A stretch of DNA of 64,000 bases from Sutcliffiella horikoshii (GTDB taxonomy: Bacteria; Bacillota; Bacilli; Bacillales; Bacillaceae_I), in the NCBI RefSeq assembly GCF_021991925.1, contig NZ_RXZI01000004.1, positions 186,001 to 250,000 on the forward strand, written 5' to 3'. Position 1 is the first letter of the stretch. Every line of letters begins with the position of its first letter. Of this stretch, positions 1 through 7,659 are shown piece after piece. The notes beneath the pieces are model-generated. The model saw nothing but the letters and a program-made list of their open reading frames with translations. It had not been told where the DNA came from and made no database searches. The position numbers and the translations under genes are program-made.

Positions 1-327
1 CCCATAAAGGTTATAACCGTCTGGATTATGGTTCGTGATGTAACCTTCATCTGTGATGTCATCCCATGTGTGACGGTCATCATATTCATCGAAGTTAATC
101 AGCAAACTTGAGCAGGACCCGATAATTTCCCCATCATATTCTGCACAGAGCTGCCCTTCTGGGAACATATTCAAATGACTTTCAAGGTGCTCCGGTTTCC
201 ACGGCTGCATGCCAGGAAAGCACAAATGTTGCAAAGCAATAATATCATCTATGTCTTTCATTTCTATATTTCTGATAATCATCTTTTTCTCAAATTTAGA
301 TAAATCGATTTTTGACAATGCCTTCAT
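1..327 (-). CDS. yhcX: YhcX-like GNAT/carbon-nitrogen hydrolase, N-terminal part
   Basis: Partial gene that runs off the left edge; only the first 109 codons are present. The protein begins MKALSKIDLSKFEKKMIIRN and continues through residues typical of an N-terminal GNAT acetyltransferase domain (CAEYDGEIIGSCSS, then NFDEYDDRHTWD). This closely matches my memory of the start of B. subtilis YhcX, a fusion of an acetyltransferase domain with a C-terminal nitrilase-like carbon-nitrogen hydrolase. The hydrolase half lies outside the window, so the fusion is inferred. The ATG at 327 follows an AAGGATAGGAG ribosome site. No substrate can be read from the sequence. Confidence 0.85.
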   Translation of the reverse strand, partial: MKALSKIDLSKFEKKMIIRNIEMKDIDDIIALQHLCFPGMQPWKPEHLESHLNMFPEGQLCAEYDGEIIGSCSSLLINFDEYDDRHTWDDITDEGYITNHNPDGYNLYG

Positions 328-440
328 CTCCTATCCTTATGTACAAAAAATCATGAAGGGCTGTTTCTGAATAAAAAAAAGGAGAATAGCCCAATATTAC
401 TTATTCCCCAATTTTATCATAACGAAACACAAAACATGAA

Positions 441-486
441 AGGACAGACTCCTTGCCCAAAATAGTGGGTCAAGGGATCTGTCCCT
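441..486 (-). terminator. Rho-independent terminator of malL
   Basis: Long imperfect inverted repeat just past the malL stop: GGGACAGATCCCTTG pairs with CAAGGAGTCTGTCC around an ACCCACTATTTTGGG core. The sequence after it on the minus strand is A/T rich, without a long uninterrupted T run. Confidence 0.6.
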
Positions 487-492
487 TATCCA

Positions 493-2175
493 TTAAATCT
501 TATATACACGCGCTTCCCAAGGTTTAAGTTCAAAAGAATTTCTTGTTGTTTCACCAACTTCATAGTTACTAATCAACAATTCTGCATTACTAAGGTCAAA
601 TGTATCTTTCGTGTCGAAATGATGATTATTTCCCGAGAAATTTGTCACAACCAATAGCTTTTCGTCACCTAAAGTACGTGTATACGCGAAAATTTCGGTA
701 TGATTCTCATATAACATGTCAAAAGACCCGTATACAATTATTTCATGCTGCTTGCGAAGTCGGATTAATTTACGATAGTAATGGAATATAGAATCTTGGT
801 CTGCTAACGCTTGTTCCGCGTTAATTTTCCTGTAATTCTCATTCACTCTGATCCATGGCGTCCCTGAAGTAAATCCCGCGTTTACCGTGTCATTCCATTG
901 CACTGGTGTTCGGGCGTTATCCCGCCCTTTCGTGTAGATAGACTGCATGATGTCTTCTGGATTTTCTCCATGATCATCCACTCTCTCTTTATACATATTC
1001 AATGTTTCTATATCCTTGTATTCCTCTATCGAATCGAACTTGATGTTGGTCATCCCAAGCTCTTCCCCTTGATAGATATATGGCGTTCCTTTCATCATGT
1101 GCAGACACGTTGCAAGCATTTTTGCAGAAGTGACCCTGTACTCCATGTCATCTCCCCATCTTGAAACGATACGGGGCTGATCATGGTTATTCCAATATAA
1201 GCTGTTCCATCCGCCATCCTCAAGCTCGGATTGCCATTTGCCAAGTGACCTTTTCAAATCACGTAAATCCAATGGCTTCAGGTGCCACTTGTTCATTCCA
1301 GGTTGGGTATCGAGGTCCATATGTTCAAACTGGAAGACCATGTTTAATTCCTTGCGATCTTCACTAGTATATAGCCTTCCTTCTTCTGGAGAGACACCCG
1401 GCATTTCCCCTACCGTCATAACATCATATTTTGAAAGTACTTCCATATTCATTTCCTGAAGGAATTCGTGAATGCGGGGACCATTCATGAAATACTGATG
1501 ACCGGACACATACTTCTTACCTTCTACCTTTTCTCCATCAGGTAACCCTTCTACTTTTGAAATGAAATTGATGACATCCATTCGGAACCCGTCAATCCCT
1601 TTATCGAGCCAGAATTTCATCATATCATAGACTTCCTGACGAAGTTTTGGATTCTCCCAGTTTAAATCCGGTTGTTTCTTGGAAAAGAGATGAAGGAAGT
1701 ATTCGTCCGTCTGTTTATCGTATTCCCATGCGGAACCACCGAATGTCGCCTCCCAGTTGTTCGGCTCTGCCCCATCCTTCCCTGGCTTCCAGATATAATA
1801 GTCACGATACGGGTTGTCCTTTGATTTACGTGATTCCACAAACCACTCATGCTCATCAGAACTGTGATTGACCACCAAGTCCATGATAAGTTTAATCTCT
1901 CTCTTATGCATTTCTGCAAGCATTTTTCCCCAATCTTCCATAGACCCGAACTCGTCCATGATGTTGCGATAATCACTGATGTCATACCCATTGTCGTCAT
2001 TCGGTGAAGTATATACAGGGGACAGCCAAACGACATCCACCCCTAATTCTTTTAAATAGTCCAATTTTTCAATGATACCTTGGATATCCCCCACACCGTC
2101 ACCATTTGAATCATTGAAACTTCGGGGATAAATTTGATATACAACCGCTTCTTTCCACCATTGCCTAGTAGTCAT
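493..2175 (-). CDS. malL: Oligo-1,6-glucosidase (GH13)
   Basis: 560-aa cytoplasmic alpha-glucosidase of family GH13 that hydrolyses alpha-1,6 (and some alpha-1,4) bonds in isomalto- and malto-oligosaccharides. The four conserved regions are visible: DLVVNHSS (99-106), GFRMDVINF with nucleophile Asp200, TVGEMPG with acid/base Glu257, and NNHDQPR with Asp332. Val201 after the nucleophile is the residue associated with alpha-1,6 preference. There is no signal peptide, and length and N-terminus (WWKEAVVYQIYPRSF) fit MalL/TreA-like enzymes. The ATG follows AAGGAG. It is monocistronic here: a promoter with an overlapping cre-like site lies upstream and a terminator downstream. A trehalose-6-phosphate hydrolase role is less likely because no PTS gene is adjacent. 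Confidence 0.92.
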   Translation of the reverse strand: MTTRQWWKEAVVYQIYPRSFNDSNGDGVGDIQGIIEKLDYLKELGVDVVWLSPVYTSPNDDNGYDISDYRNIMDEFGSMEDWGKMLAEMHKREIKLIMDLVVNHSSDEHEWFVESRKSKDNPYRDYYIWKPGKDGAEPNNWEATFGGSAWEYDKQTDEYFLHLFSKKQPDLNWENPKLRQEVYDMMKFWLDKGIDGFRMDVINFISKVEGLPDGEKVEGKKYVSGHQYFMNGPRIHEFLQEMNMEVLSKYDVMTVGEMPGVSPEEGRLYTSEDRKELNMVFQFEHMDLDTQPGMNKWHLKPLDLRDLKRSLGKWQSELEDGGWNSLYWNNHDQPRIVSRWGDDMEYRVTSAKMLATCLHMMKGTPYIYQGEELGMTNIKFDSIEEYKDIETLNMYKERVDDHGENPEDIMQSIYTKGRDNARTPVQWNDTVNAGFTSGTPWIRVNENYRKINAEQALADQDSIFHYYRKLIRLRKQHEIIVYGSFDMLYENHTEIFAYTRTLGDEKLLVVTNFSGNNHHFDTKDTFDLSNAELLISNYEVGETTRNSFELKPWEARVYKI

Positions 2176-2227
2176 CCTATTTTTATCTCCTTTACCATCA
2201 CAATATATGAAATCGATTCCAATATTA

Positions 2228-2265
2228 ATTGTACAGGATAGCAGGGGAGTTGGAAACCGCTTTCT
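2228..2265 (-). promoter_or_regulatory. malL promoter with overlapping cre-like site
   Basis: On the minus strand a -35 TTTCCA (2251-2256) and a -10 TACAAT (2228-2233) are separated by 17 nt. The palindrome AGAAAGCGGTTTCC (2252-2265) matches the CcpA cre consensus TGWAANCGNTNWCA at 12 of 14 positions and overlaps the -35. This layout would give carbon catabolite repression. It is an inference from consensus only. Confidence 0.5.
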
Positions 2266-2310
2266 TTAGCACCGTCAAAAAATGTTCACATTAATAGGAA
2301 AGGAATAGTT

Positions 2311-2339
2311 TTGCAATAATGTGTAGTAAGGTCTATAAT
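2311..2339 (+). promoter_or_regulatory. Sigma-A promoter of bdbC operon
   Basis: TTGCAA (2311-2316), 17-nt spacer, perfect TATAAT (2334-2339), about 40 nt upstream of the GTG start of bdbC. Confidence 0.75.
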
Positions 2340-2350
2340 TTTAGAAAAAG

Positions 2351-2368
2351 TATCTTGAATTCAAAAGA
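2351..2368. promoter_or_regulatory. MhqR-like palindrome downstream of bdbC -10
   Basis: TATCTTGAATTCAAAAGA: half-sites TATCTTGAA and TTCAAAAGA around an AATT centre, 7 of 9 positions symmetric. It starts about 11 nt after the -10 box, so it covers the transcript start and runs into the ribosome site. It resembles the MhqR operator consensus recalled from B. subtilis (tATCTcgaAtTCgAGATa). Sites of the same type lie at 8742, 21125 and 26924. Confidence 0.4.
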
Positions 2369-2379
2369 GGCGAATTATA

Positions 2380-2814
2380 GTGGATCATTCTAAGAAAGTG
2401 GAAAACCTATTGCTCGCGGCAACGATTATTGCCCTTGTCGCAACTCTAGGCAGTTTATATTTTTCTGAAGTATTGATGTATATACCATGTGAATTGTGCT
2501 GGTATCAACGAATATTGATGTACCCGCTAGTAATCCTGCTGGGAATTGCCACCATTAAGAAAGATGCGGGAATTGCAACCTACGTCCTTCCACTTTCCAT
2601 TATCGGGGCAAGCATATCCTTCTATCACTATTTGATACAGAAGGTCGCATTTTTCGGCGAGAACTCCGTTTCTTGTGGAGTGGTGCCATGTACTGGTCAA
2701 TACATCAATTGGATGGGCTTTATCACTATCCCATTTCTAGCACTTATCGGTTTTATATCCGTTACGGTAATCTTATTTTATGTAAGAAATCTTTCAAAGA
2801 AAGCAGGTAACTAA
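2380..2814 (+). CDS. bdbC: BdbC/DsbB-like disulfide oxidoreductase
   Basis: 144-aa integral membrane quinone-dependent thiol oxidase of the DsbB/BdbC family, which re-oxidises an extracytoplasmic DsbA-like partner. Four hydrophobic helices are visible. The two Cys pairs expected of the family are CELC (37-40), just after the first helix, and CGVVPC (99 and 104) in the second outer loop. The start is GTG at 2380 after an AAGAGG site. The downstream thioredoxin-like gene starts 2 nt after the stop, so the two form an operon and probably a working pair. A strong promoter and an MhqR-like palindrome lie upstream. Confidence 0.92.
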   Translation: MDHSKKVENLLLAATIIALVATLGSLYFSEVLMYIPCELCWYQRILMYPLVILLGIATIKKDAGIATYVLPLSIIGASISFYHYLIQKVAFFGENSVSCGVVPCTGQYINWMGFITIPFLALIGFISVTVILFYVRNLSKKAGN

Positions 2815-2816
2815 TC

Positions 2817-3299
2817 TTGAAAAAACTCATCATTATCATGGCGGTCATCATGGCCATCTTTATAGCTCTCGTTGTCATTACTAATATACAGCAGAAACAG
2901 AATGTAGAAGGCAATCCTTTTGGAAAGGACAAACTTCATACAGAAACACAAAAACAACTGGATGATCCTCTTTATCAAAACATCATTACACCTGATCAAT
3001 TGAAGGAAGATTTAGCTGCTGGTGAAACGAAGACTATCTATTTCTATAGCTCGACTTGCCCTGCTTGTAAGCAGACAAGCCCTGTTGTTGTGCCAATGGC
3101 AGAAGAGATGGGTGTTGATATGGAGCTATATAATTTACAGGAATTTGAACAAGGCTGGGACGATTACCGAATAAGGTCTACACCTACATTCATCCATTTT
3201 GTTGATGGCCAGGAAGTGGAACGCCTTGAAAACTACCATCAAGACCATAGCGTATATTCAAACTGGTTCGAGAAAGTAAAAGAAACTCCTAGCGAATAA
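2817..3299 (+). CDS. Membrane-anchored thioredoxin-like thiol-disulfide oxidoreductase
   Basis: 160-aa protein with one N-terminal membrane anchor (residues 3-23) and a thioredoxin fold facing outward. The redox motif is CPAC (81-84) in YFYSSTCPACKQ, and the cis-Pro loop is in RSTPTFIHF. The start is TTG at 2817, two bases after the bdbC stop, so translation is probably coupled. It most likely works with the upstream BdbC, accepting or donating disulfides during folding of exported proteins. It is shorter than BdbD and lacks the DsbA helical insert, so it is closer to BdbA, StoA or ResA-type proteins. The direction of electron flow cannot be told from sequence. Confidence 0.85.
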   Translation: MKKLIIIMAVIMAIFIALVVITNIQQKQNVEGNPFGKDKLHTETQKQLDDPLYQNIITPDQLKEDLAAGETKTIYFYSSTCPACKQTSPVVVPMAEEMGVDMELYNLQEFEQGWDDYRIRSTPTFIHFVDGQEVERLENYHQDHSVYSNWFEKVKETPSE

Positions 3300-3315
3300 T
3301 CGCCAGGAGTTTCTT
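3280..3315. terminator. Bidirectional terminator
   Basis: AAGAAACTCCT pairs with AGGAGTTTCTT, extended by GCG/CGC with one mismatch, between the convergent thioredoxin-like and yhcU genes. The A/T-rich outer stem gives T runs in both directions. Confidence 0.75.
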
Positions 3316-3329
3316 CCATTGTTGGAACA

Positions 3330-3743
3330 CTAAATAAGAAAATGATTGGAAGGACGAATAAATTTACTGAAAAAATTTGGCTTGCTTGGCTTTTGTGCAA
3401 ATTGATCAATTGAAAATGGGAAGGAAAAACCGAACTCCCTTAACATGTCGACATTCCTCTTAAATATTTCACGATGCTTGTTAAGTAGATCCTCTTCTTG
3501 GATTGCTTCAATAACTGCTATGATGGCTTGAAGACAAGAAATGATATGAAATGCTTCCTTTAACGTTCCATTGTAATCGGAAAAAGTATCATGGACTTCT
3601 CCAGTATGAAGGGATAATTGTTTGGCAAGGTTTTCTATCTCTTTATCTGTGAAATAATAAGGAAGAATGTTCGTTAAGAGGTGTTGGACCAATTCACCGA
3701 TGTGGTCCTCCTGCTCTGGAGTTGATGCGTACACTACTTTCAC
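3330..3743 (-). CDS. yhcU: YhcU-like protein (DUF5365)
   Basis: 137-aa soluble protein of unknown function that starts MKVVYASTPEQEDHIGELVQ, the N-terminus I recall for the Bacillus YhcU family. It is mostly helical and has no signal peptide, membrane segment or catalytic motif that I can see. It is divergent from yhcT, the same pairing found in B. subtilis, which supports the assignment. The function is unknown. Confidence 0.7.
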   Translation of the reverse strand: MKVVYASTPEQEDHIGELVQHLLTNILPYYFTDKEIENLAKQLSLHTGEVHDTFSDYNGTLKEAFHIISCLQAIIAVIEAIQEEDLLNKHREIFKRNVDMLREFGFSFPFSIDQFAQKPSKPNFFSKFIRPSNHFLI

Positions 3744-3897
3744 GAATTAAAACCACCCTTTTTAACTTCTCTATAACAAAAGAGTAACACAAATGCATCT
3801 TTAATTGGGTAGGTAGTTAATGGAATCCATAGACTGATTACGACAAGAATCAATACTGAATTTTGTGTTTCATGATTTATAAGGAAAGGAGCTTACC

Positions 3898-4794
3898 ATG
3901 AACAACCATACACTAACATTTACCATTACAAAAGATAACAACCTCCCCTTACAGAGCTACTTGAAAGATGTGTTGGGTATACCAAAAGGCCTTCTCCACG
4001 AATTGCGTATGTCCAAGCAGGTCATGGTGAATGGGAAGGTCCCAAATTGGACAATACCGCTTCAGGAAGGTGAGGAGCTCTCTGTCCCGATTTTGGCAGA
4101 AAAACTCTCTCCTCCTGCTTCAGACTTGAAAATTGAGGTAGTATTTGAAAATGAGCATTTCTTGGTGGTAAACAAGGAGGCTGGCATGGATACACACCCT
4201 TCCTCTGAAAAAGACTTACACTCCCTATCCAACGGAGTTGCCTATCATTTCAAAGTAAACGGAATTCATTCCAAAGTACGTCATATCCACAGGCTGGACA
4301 AAGACACCAGTGGTGCCATTCTTTTTGCCAAACATGCCATCGCTGGAGCAATACTTGATAGGATGTTAGAAGAAAGAAAAGTAAAAAGGACTTACCTCGC
4401 ACTTGTGGAAGGGATCATGGACAAAACCACAGGGACCATCGATAAAGCAATTGGAAAAGATCGCCATCATGCTTCCAGAAGGCGAATTTCCCCGAACGGC
4501 CAAAGATCCGTCACTCATTATAATGTCTTGAAAACTTTCCCTAAGGATAGATTAACCCTTGTAGAATTGACGCTTGATACAGGAAGAACACATCAAATCC
4601 GAGTACATATGAGCAACATGGGTCATCCTTTATACGGCGACAAGCTTTATGGGGCAACGGGTAAACACCATCGCCACAGTCTCCATGCTTGGAAGTTAGT
4701 TGTCCCACATCCTTTTACAGCTGAGAATATCACTGTACACGCACCACTCCCTGATGGGTTCGGGCCACCTTCTCTAAAACTTGAAGAGCTGTAG
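3898..4794 (+). CDS. yhcT: RluA/RluD-family RNA pseudouridine synthase
   Basis: 298-aa enzyme that isomerises uridine to pseudouridine in RNA. The family signature HRLDKDTSG is at 131-139 with catalytic Asp134. The downstream motifs RTHQIRVHMSNMGHPLYGDKLYG are also family hallmarks. The N-terminal 70 residues look like a reduced S4-type RNA-binding domain. The ATG follows AAGGAAAGGAGC. Gene order next to yhcU matches B. subtilis yhcT. The target (rRNA or tRNA position) cannot be deduced. Its terminator hairpin (4787-4810) is duplicated on the far side of a mobile element. Confidence 0.9.
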   Translation: MNNHTLTFTITKDNNLPLQSYLKDVLGIPKGLLHELRMSKQVMVNGKVPNWTIPLQEGEELSVPILAEKLSPPASDLKIEVVFENEHFLVVNKEAGMDTHPSSEKDLHSLSNGVAYHFKVNGIHSKVRHIHRLDKDTSGAILFAKHAIAGAILDRMLEERKVKRTYLALVEGIMDKTTGTIDKAIGKDRHHASRRRISPNGQRSVTHYNVLKTFPKDRLTLVELTLDTGRTHQIRVHMSNMGHPLYGDKLYGATGKHHRHSLHAWKLVVPHPFTAENITVHAPLPDGFGPPSLKLEEL

Positions 4795-4810
4795 CACTCT
4801 AGCTACAGCT
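4787..4810 (+). terminator. yhcT terminator hairpin, left copy flanking mobile element
   Basis: AGCTGTAGC ACTCTA GCTACAGCT forms a 9-bp stem overlapping the yhcT stop. A closely related hairpin with the same arm (CTGTAG..CTACAG) reappears at 5034-5048 after the inserted element. Confidence 0.65.
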
Positions 4811-4811
4811 T

Positions 4812-5030
4812 CAGACTGTTGACAAACCTTATATATTTTAAGATTTGAAAGTAACTGTTGATCTTCGTTCCAGGCGCTTCGCTTTCCAGCGGGCGGTCCG
4901 TAAGCCTCCTCGGCTTACGCCTGCGGGGTCTTACCTGTCCCTTCCTCCCGCGGGAGTCTTCGCGCCTTTCACTACGATCTACACGGGAATCTCATCATTT
5001 TTAATAATAATTAACTTTGTCTACACACTG
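4812..5030 (-). mobile_element. Terminator-associated MITE-like element, copy 1 (inverted)
   Basis: 219-bp GC-rich non-coding element, in inverted orientation relative to the copies at 6454 and 18014. Its ends are CAGACTGTTGACAAA and, read inward from the other side, CAGTGTGTAGACAAA: imperfect terminal inverted repeats with 12 of 15 identities. The core holds the conserved palindromic block (GCGGGAGTC.., GGCTTACGCC, CGCTTTCC) shared by all three copies. No transposase is present. A 64-codon ORF across it is a by-product of the repeat. Confidence 0.75.
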
Positions 5031-5033
5031 GAC

Positions 5034-5048
5034 CTGTAGCAGCTACAG
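5034..5048. terminator. Hairpin duplicated on the right of element copy 1
   Basis: CTGTAG CAG CTACAG, followed by CTTC as in the left hairpin. It overlaps the end of the convergent acetyltransferase gene. It is interpreted as the second copy of the yhcT terminator with a 5-nt shorter loop. Confidence 0.55.
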
Positions 5049-5462
5049 CTTCTTCCTGAATACATAACTCGCTTTCTCATAATCCATCTTTTCTTCATAA
5101 AACCTATGTGCATCCACCCTAACTAAACCGGAAGACAGCGTTACTTTCTCGCATCCTCTTTCTTTTCCCAGCTCCTCGATATACCTAAGCAACTTTTCTC
5201 CATACCCCTTCGACCTTGAAGTAGCTTTTGTCACAAGATCATATACATAAATGTGGCGTCCATCATAAAAATTTGTCAGGGTAATGATACCCGTGACCGC
5301 CACCACATCTTCTCCTTCAAATAATGCATGGACTTCATAGCCCTCACGTCGCATCGTTTCGTTCATTTCAAGAAAGGACTCTTCTGTCAAATGGGGTCTT
5401 AACTCTTTCATTACAGTATATCCCTGTAATAACTCTTCAGCTGTCTGCAAGTGTTTAATCAT
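5043..5462 (-). CDS. GNAT-family N-acetyltransferase
   Basis: 139-aa acetyl-CoA-dependent N-acetyltransferase with a single GNAT domain. The acetyl-CoA loop is visible as RSKGYGEKLLRYIEE, and the C-terminal part HRFYEEKMDYEKASYVFRKKL has the usual beta-strand and Tyr/Phe pattern. It starts at ATG 5462 with GGAGG upstream. Its stop overlaps the hairpin that flanks a mobile element, so its own terminator may be that hairpin. The acceptor substrate is unknown. Confidence 0.85.
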   Translation of the reverse strand: MIKHLQTAEELLQGYTVMKELRPHLTEESFLEMNETMRREGYEVHALFEGEDVVAVTGIITLTNFYDGRHIYVYDLVTKATSRSKGYGEKLLRYIEELGKERGCEKVTLSSGLVRVDAHRFYEEKMDYEKASYVFRKKL

Positions 5463-5611
5463 AATCCTTTTCCTCCCTTATGTATAAAGCCCATCGTTAA
5501 TGGTCATTACCAATATAGTACTATTTTTGTTCACAAGATTGATCTTTTTTGAATAATTTTTCGTTAGGTTTCTAGATATAATAAAACCATTGAACGAGAG
5601 GAGTGCTCTAG

Positions 5612-6415
5612 TTGAAAAAATTAACTTTACTGATTTGCCTGCTTTCACTATTGATGTTGGCAGCTTGTGGATCATCTAATAACGATGGAAAATCGAATGG
5701 TGAAAGTGCAGGGATTCCTAGCATAGTAGAAGTGGAAATCAAGCTTCCGGAAACCATAGAACCGAAGGAAGAAGTAAAAATCGAAGCATTGGTCACACAG
5801 GGTGATGAAAATGTGGAAGATGCAAATGAAGTGACATTTGAAGTATGGAAACAAGGGCAAGAAGCTGATCATGAAATGTTAGAAGCAGACAATGATGGAG
5901 AAGGAATTTACTCCATAACCAAAACGTTTGATGAGGAAGGCTTTTACTATGTGGTGGCTCATACCACTGCAAGAGATATGCATGTAATGCCACGCGTTGA
6001 AGTGACAGTTGGGAACCCTGATCCTTCCGAAAAGGAGGAAGAGGTTAGCAATCACGAGCATGACCATGAAACTCACGAACAAACCGATCATGATGATCAT
6101 CACAGCCACGGTCACGAGCATGAAAATACCTTACACATGTCGTTACAACATGCTAAAACGGTGAAAGCAAATCAAGAAACCATATTATCCACAAAACTTA
6201 TGCAAGGAGAAACACCATTTACCGGTGCAAATGTCCGCTTTGAAATTTGGCATGAGGACTCTGAGAAGCATGAATTTATAGATGCGGAAGAAGTCAGTGA
6301 CGGTAAATACGAAGCCACAGCGACCATGAACGAAAGCGGTTTGCACTATGTCCAAATACACGTGGAAAAAGAAGAACTGCATGAACACCAAATAGAAGAA
6401 TTGGAAGTTAAATAA
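5612..6415 (+). CDS. FixH/YtkA-like lipoprotein with His-rich linker
   Basis: 267-aa exported lipoprotein. The signal peptide ends in the lipobox LAAC with Cys19 as the lipidation site. Two similar beta-sandwich units of the FixH/YtkA type follow: about 36-133 (..VTFEVWKQG..GIYSITKTFDEEGFYYVVAH) and about 175-265 (..VRFEIWHED..GKYEATATMNESGLHYVQIH). They are joined by a linker with ten His among residues 148-170, interspersed with Asp/Glu. Such a linker could bind Zn or Cu; FixH-type domains are linked to copper handling for oxidases in other bacteria, but no oxidase gene is adjacent. The start is TTG at 5612 after GAGAGGAG. The terminator hairpin (6427-6453) is duplicated across a mobile element. 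Confidence 0.8.
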   Translation: MKKLTLLICLLSLLMLAACGSSNNDGKSNGESAGIPSIVEVEIKLPETIEPKEEVKIEALVTQGDENVEDANEVTFEVWKQGQEADHEMLEADNDGEGIYSITKTFDEEGFYYVVAHTTARDMHVMPRVEVTVGNPDPSEKEEEVSNHEHDHETHEQTDHDDHHSHGHEHENTLHMSLQHAKTVKANQETILSTKLMQGETPFTGANVRFEIWHEDSEKHEFIDAEEVSDGKYEATATMNESGLHYVQIHVEKEELHEHQIEELEVK

Positions 6416-6426
6416 AGTATAACGAA

Positions 6427-6453
6427 AGGTGCCGGTCAAAAGAACCGCCACCT
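6427..6453 (+). terminator. Terminator hairpin, left copy flanking element copy 2
   Basis: AGGTGCCGGT CAAAAGA ACCGCCACCT: 10-bp stem with one mismatch, 11 nt after the FixH-like gene. It matches the hairpin at 6666-6692 at 25 of 27 positions. Confidence 0.7.
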
Positions 6454-6665
6454 CAGTGTGTAGACGAAGCAAAATTCATAGCAGTTTTCAAGTTGATCGT
6501 AGTGGAAGGCGCGCAGACTCCCGCGGGAGGAAGGGACAGGGAAGACCCCGCAGGGCGTAAGCCCGAGGAGGCTTCCGGACCGCCCGCAGGAAAGCGAAGC
6601 GCCTGCAACGAAGAGCAACTCTTCCAACAGATAACCTAACTGGTTTATAGTTTGTCAACAGTCTG
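6454..6665 (+). mobile_element. Terminator-associated MITE-like element, copy 2
   Basis: 212-bp non-coding element that starts CAGTGTGTAGACGAA and ends TTTGTCAACAGTCTG. The termini are imperfect inverted repeats. The GC-rich core has several nested palindromes (CCCGCGGGA, CCGAGGAGG/GCTTCCGG) and can fold into a long structure. It is flanked by 27-bp copies of the local terminator hairpin. No protein-coding capacity for transposition is present. Confidence 0.8.
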
Positions 6666-6692
6666 AGGTGCCGTTCAAAAGAACCGGCACCT
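6666..6692. terminator. Terminator hairpin, right copy flanking element copy 2
   Basis: AGGTGCCGTTC AAAA GAACCGGCACCT followed by TTTCG. It is the second copy of the hairpin at 6427 and probably now serves the convergent aldo/keto reductase gene. Confidence 0.7.
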
Positions 6693-6703
6693 TTCGTTTA
6701 AAT

Positions 6704-7531
6704 TTAAAAATCAAAGTTATCCGGATCCGGACCTACCCGCTTATTTTCATTCAACGCATGAATTCTTTGCATCTCTTCTGCTGATAACTCAAAATCAAAA
6801 ATATCAGCATTCTCTTTAATACGATGCTCCTTCACAGACTTAGGTATCGTTACCACACCATTCTGTAGATCCCAGCGTAAAATTACCTGTGCAACAGACT
6901 TATTATGAGAAGAAGCAATTTCTTTTAATACTTCATTATCAAGTAGTTGTCCCTGCATCAAAGGTGACCAAGCTTCAAGCTGGATTTCGTTTTCTTTACA
7001 GAAATTAAGCAACTCTACCTGAGAAAGCTTAGGATGGTACTCCACTTGATTGACCATCGGCTTCACTTCTGCCACTTCCAGAATATCTTGCAGATGATGT
7101 ATTTGGAAATTACTTACACCAATTGCGCGTACTTTGCCATCTTGATATAGCTTCTCTAATGCCTTCCAAGTATCAACATATTTTCCTTTCACCGGCCAGT
7201 GAACAAGGTAAAGATCAAGATACTCAAGACCAAGCTTTTCCATGCTCTCATCAAATGCTTTCAAAGTGGATTCATACCCTTGGTCTGCATTCCATACCTT
7301 TGTCGTAATGAAAAGCTCTTCACGAGGCACATCGGATTCTTTGATCGCTTTTCCGACACCTTCTTCATTTTTATAGATGGCAGCCGTATCAATGCTCTTG
7401 TAACCCGCATGAATGGCCATCTTTACTGAGGCTTCAACTTCCTGCCCCTCTTCTACTTTAAAAACCCCCAAGCCAAACCATGGCATTTCTATCCCATTAT
7501 GTAAGGTTGTGGTGGACGCTAAACTTTTCAT
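6704..7531 (-). CDS. Aldo/keto reductase (YvgN/YtbE type)
   Basis: 275-aa cytosolic NADPH-dependent aldo/keto reductase. The catalytic tetrad is visible as Asp48 and Tyr53 ([10 protein letters not shown]), Lys78 (TTKVWN) and His111 (YLVHWP). The family signatures [10 protein letters not shown] and the NADP-binding [13 protein letters not shown] are also present. Close relatives in Bacillus reduce glyoxal, methylglyoxal and other aldehydes. An in-frame ATG lies 4 codons upstream (7543) but has no spaced ribosome site; GGTG six bases before 7531 favours this start. A promoter lies at 7566-7593. Confidence 0.9.
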   Translation of the reverse strand: MKSLASTTTLHNGIEMPWFGLGVFKVEEGQEVEASVKMAIHAGYKSIDTAAIYKNEEGVGKAIKESDVPREELFITTKVWNADQGYESTLKAFDESMEKLGLEYLDLYLVHWPVKGKYVDTWKALEKLYQDGKVRAIGVSNFQIHHLQDILEVAEVKPMVNQVEYHPKLSQVELLNFCKENEIQLEAWSPLMQGQLLDNEVLKEIASSHNKSVAQVILRWDLQNGVVTIPKSVKEHRIKENADIFDFELSAEEMQRIHALNENKRVGPDPDNFDF

Positions 7532-7565
7532 TTTTTTCACCATCCCAATTTTATAGAATACCTTT

Positions 7566-7593
7566 ATTATGTCCGATTACCGAAATTAAGCAA
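7566..7593 (-). promoter_or_regulatory. Likely promoter of the aldo/keto reductase gene
   Basis: Minus strand TTGCTT (7588-7593), 16-nt spacer, CATAAT (7566-7571), about 35 nt upstream of the chosen start. Confidence 0.45.
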
Positions 7594-7659
7594 ATTATTT
7601 GCCTAGGCCTTCACCCAAAAATTTGTCCATCCATATAAATAGAAAAAAGGAGTTTTTTG

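Noticed and set aside
1662-2036. 124-aa ORF overlapping malL on the same strand
   Set aside because: It is an out-of-frame shadow of a clearly conserved GH13 gene.
4845-5039. 64-codon ORF inside element copy 1
   Set aside because: It follows the GC-rich repeat, has no ribosome site, and equivalent frames in copies 2 and 3 differ; it is a by-product of the non-coding element.
6436-6627. ORFs reading through element copies 2 and 3 (also 17967-18276)
   Set aside because: They share peptide segments only because the repeats share DNA; start contexts are poor and frames are not conserved.
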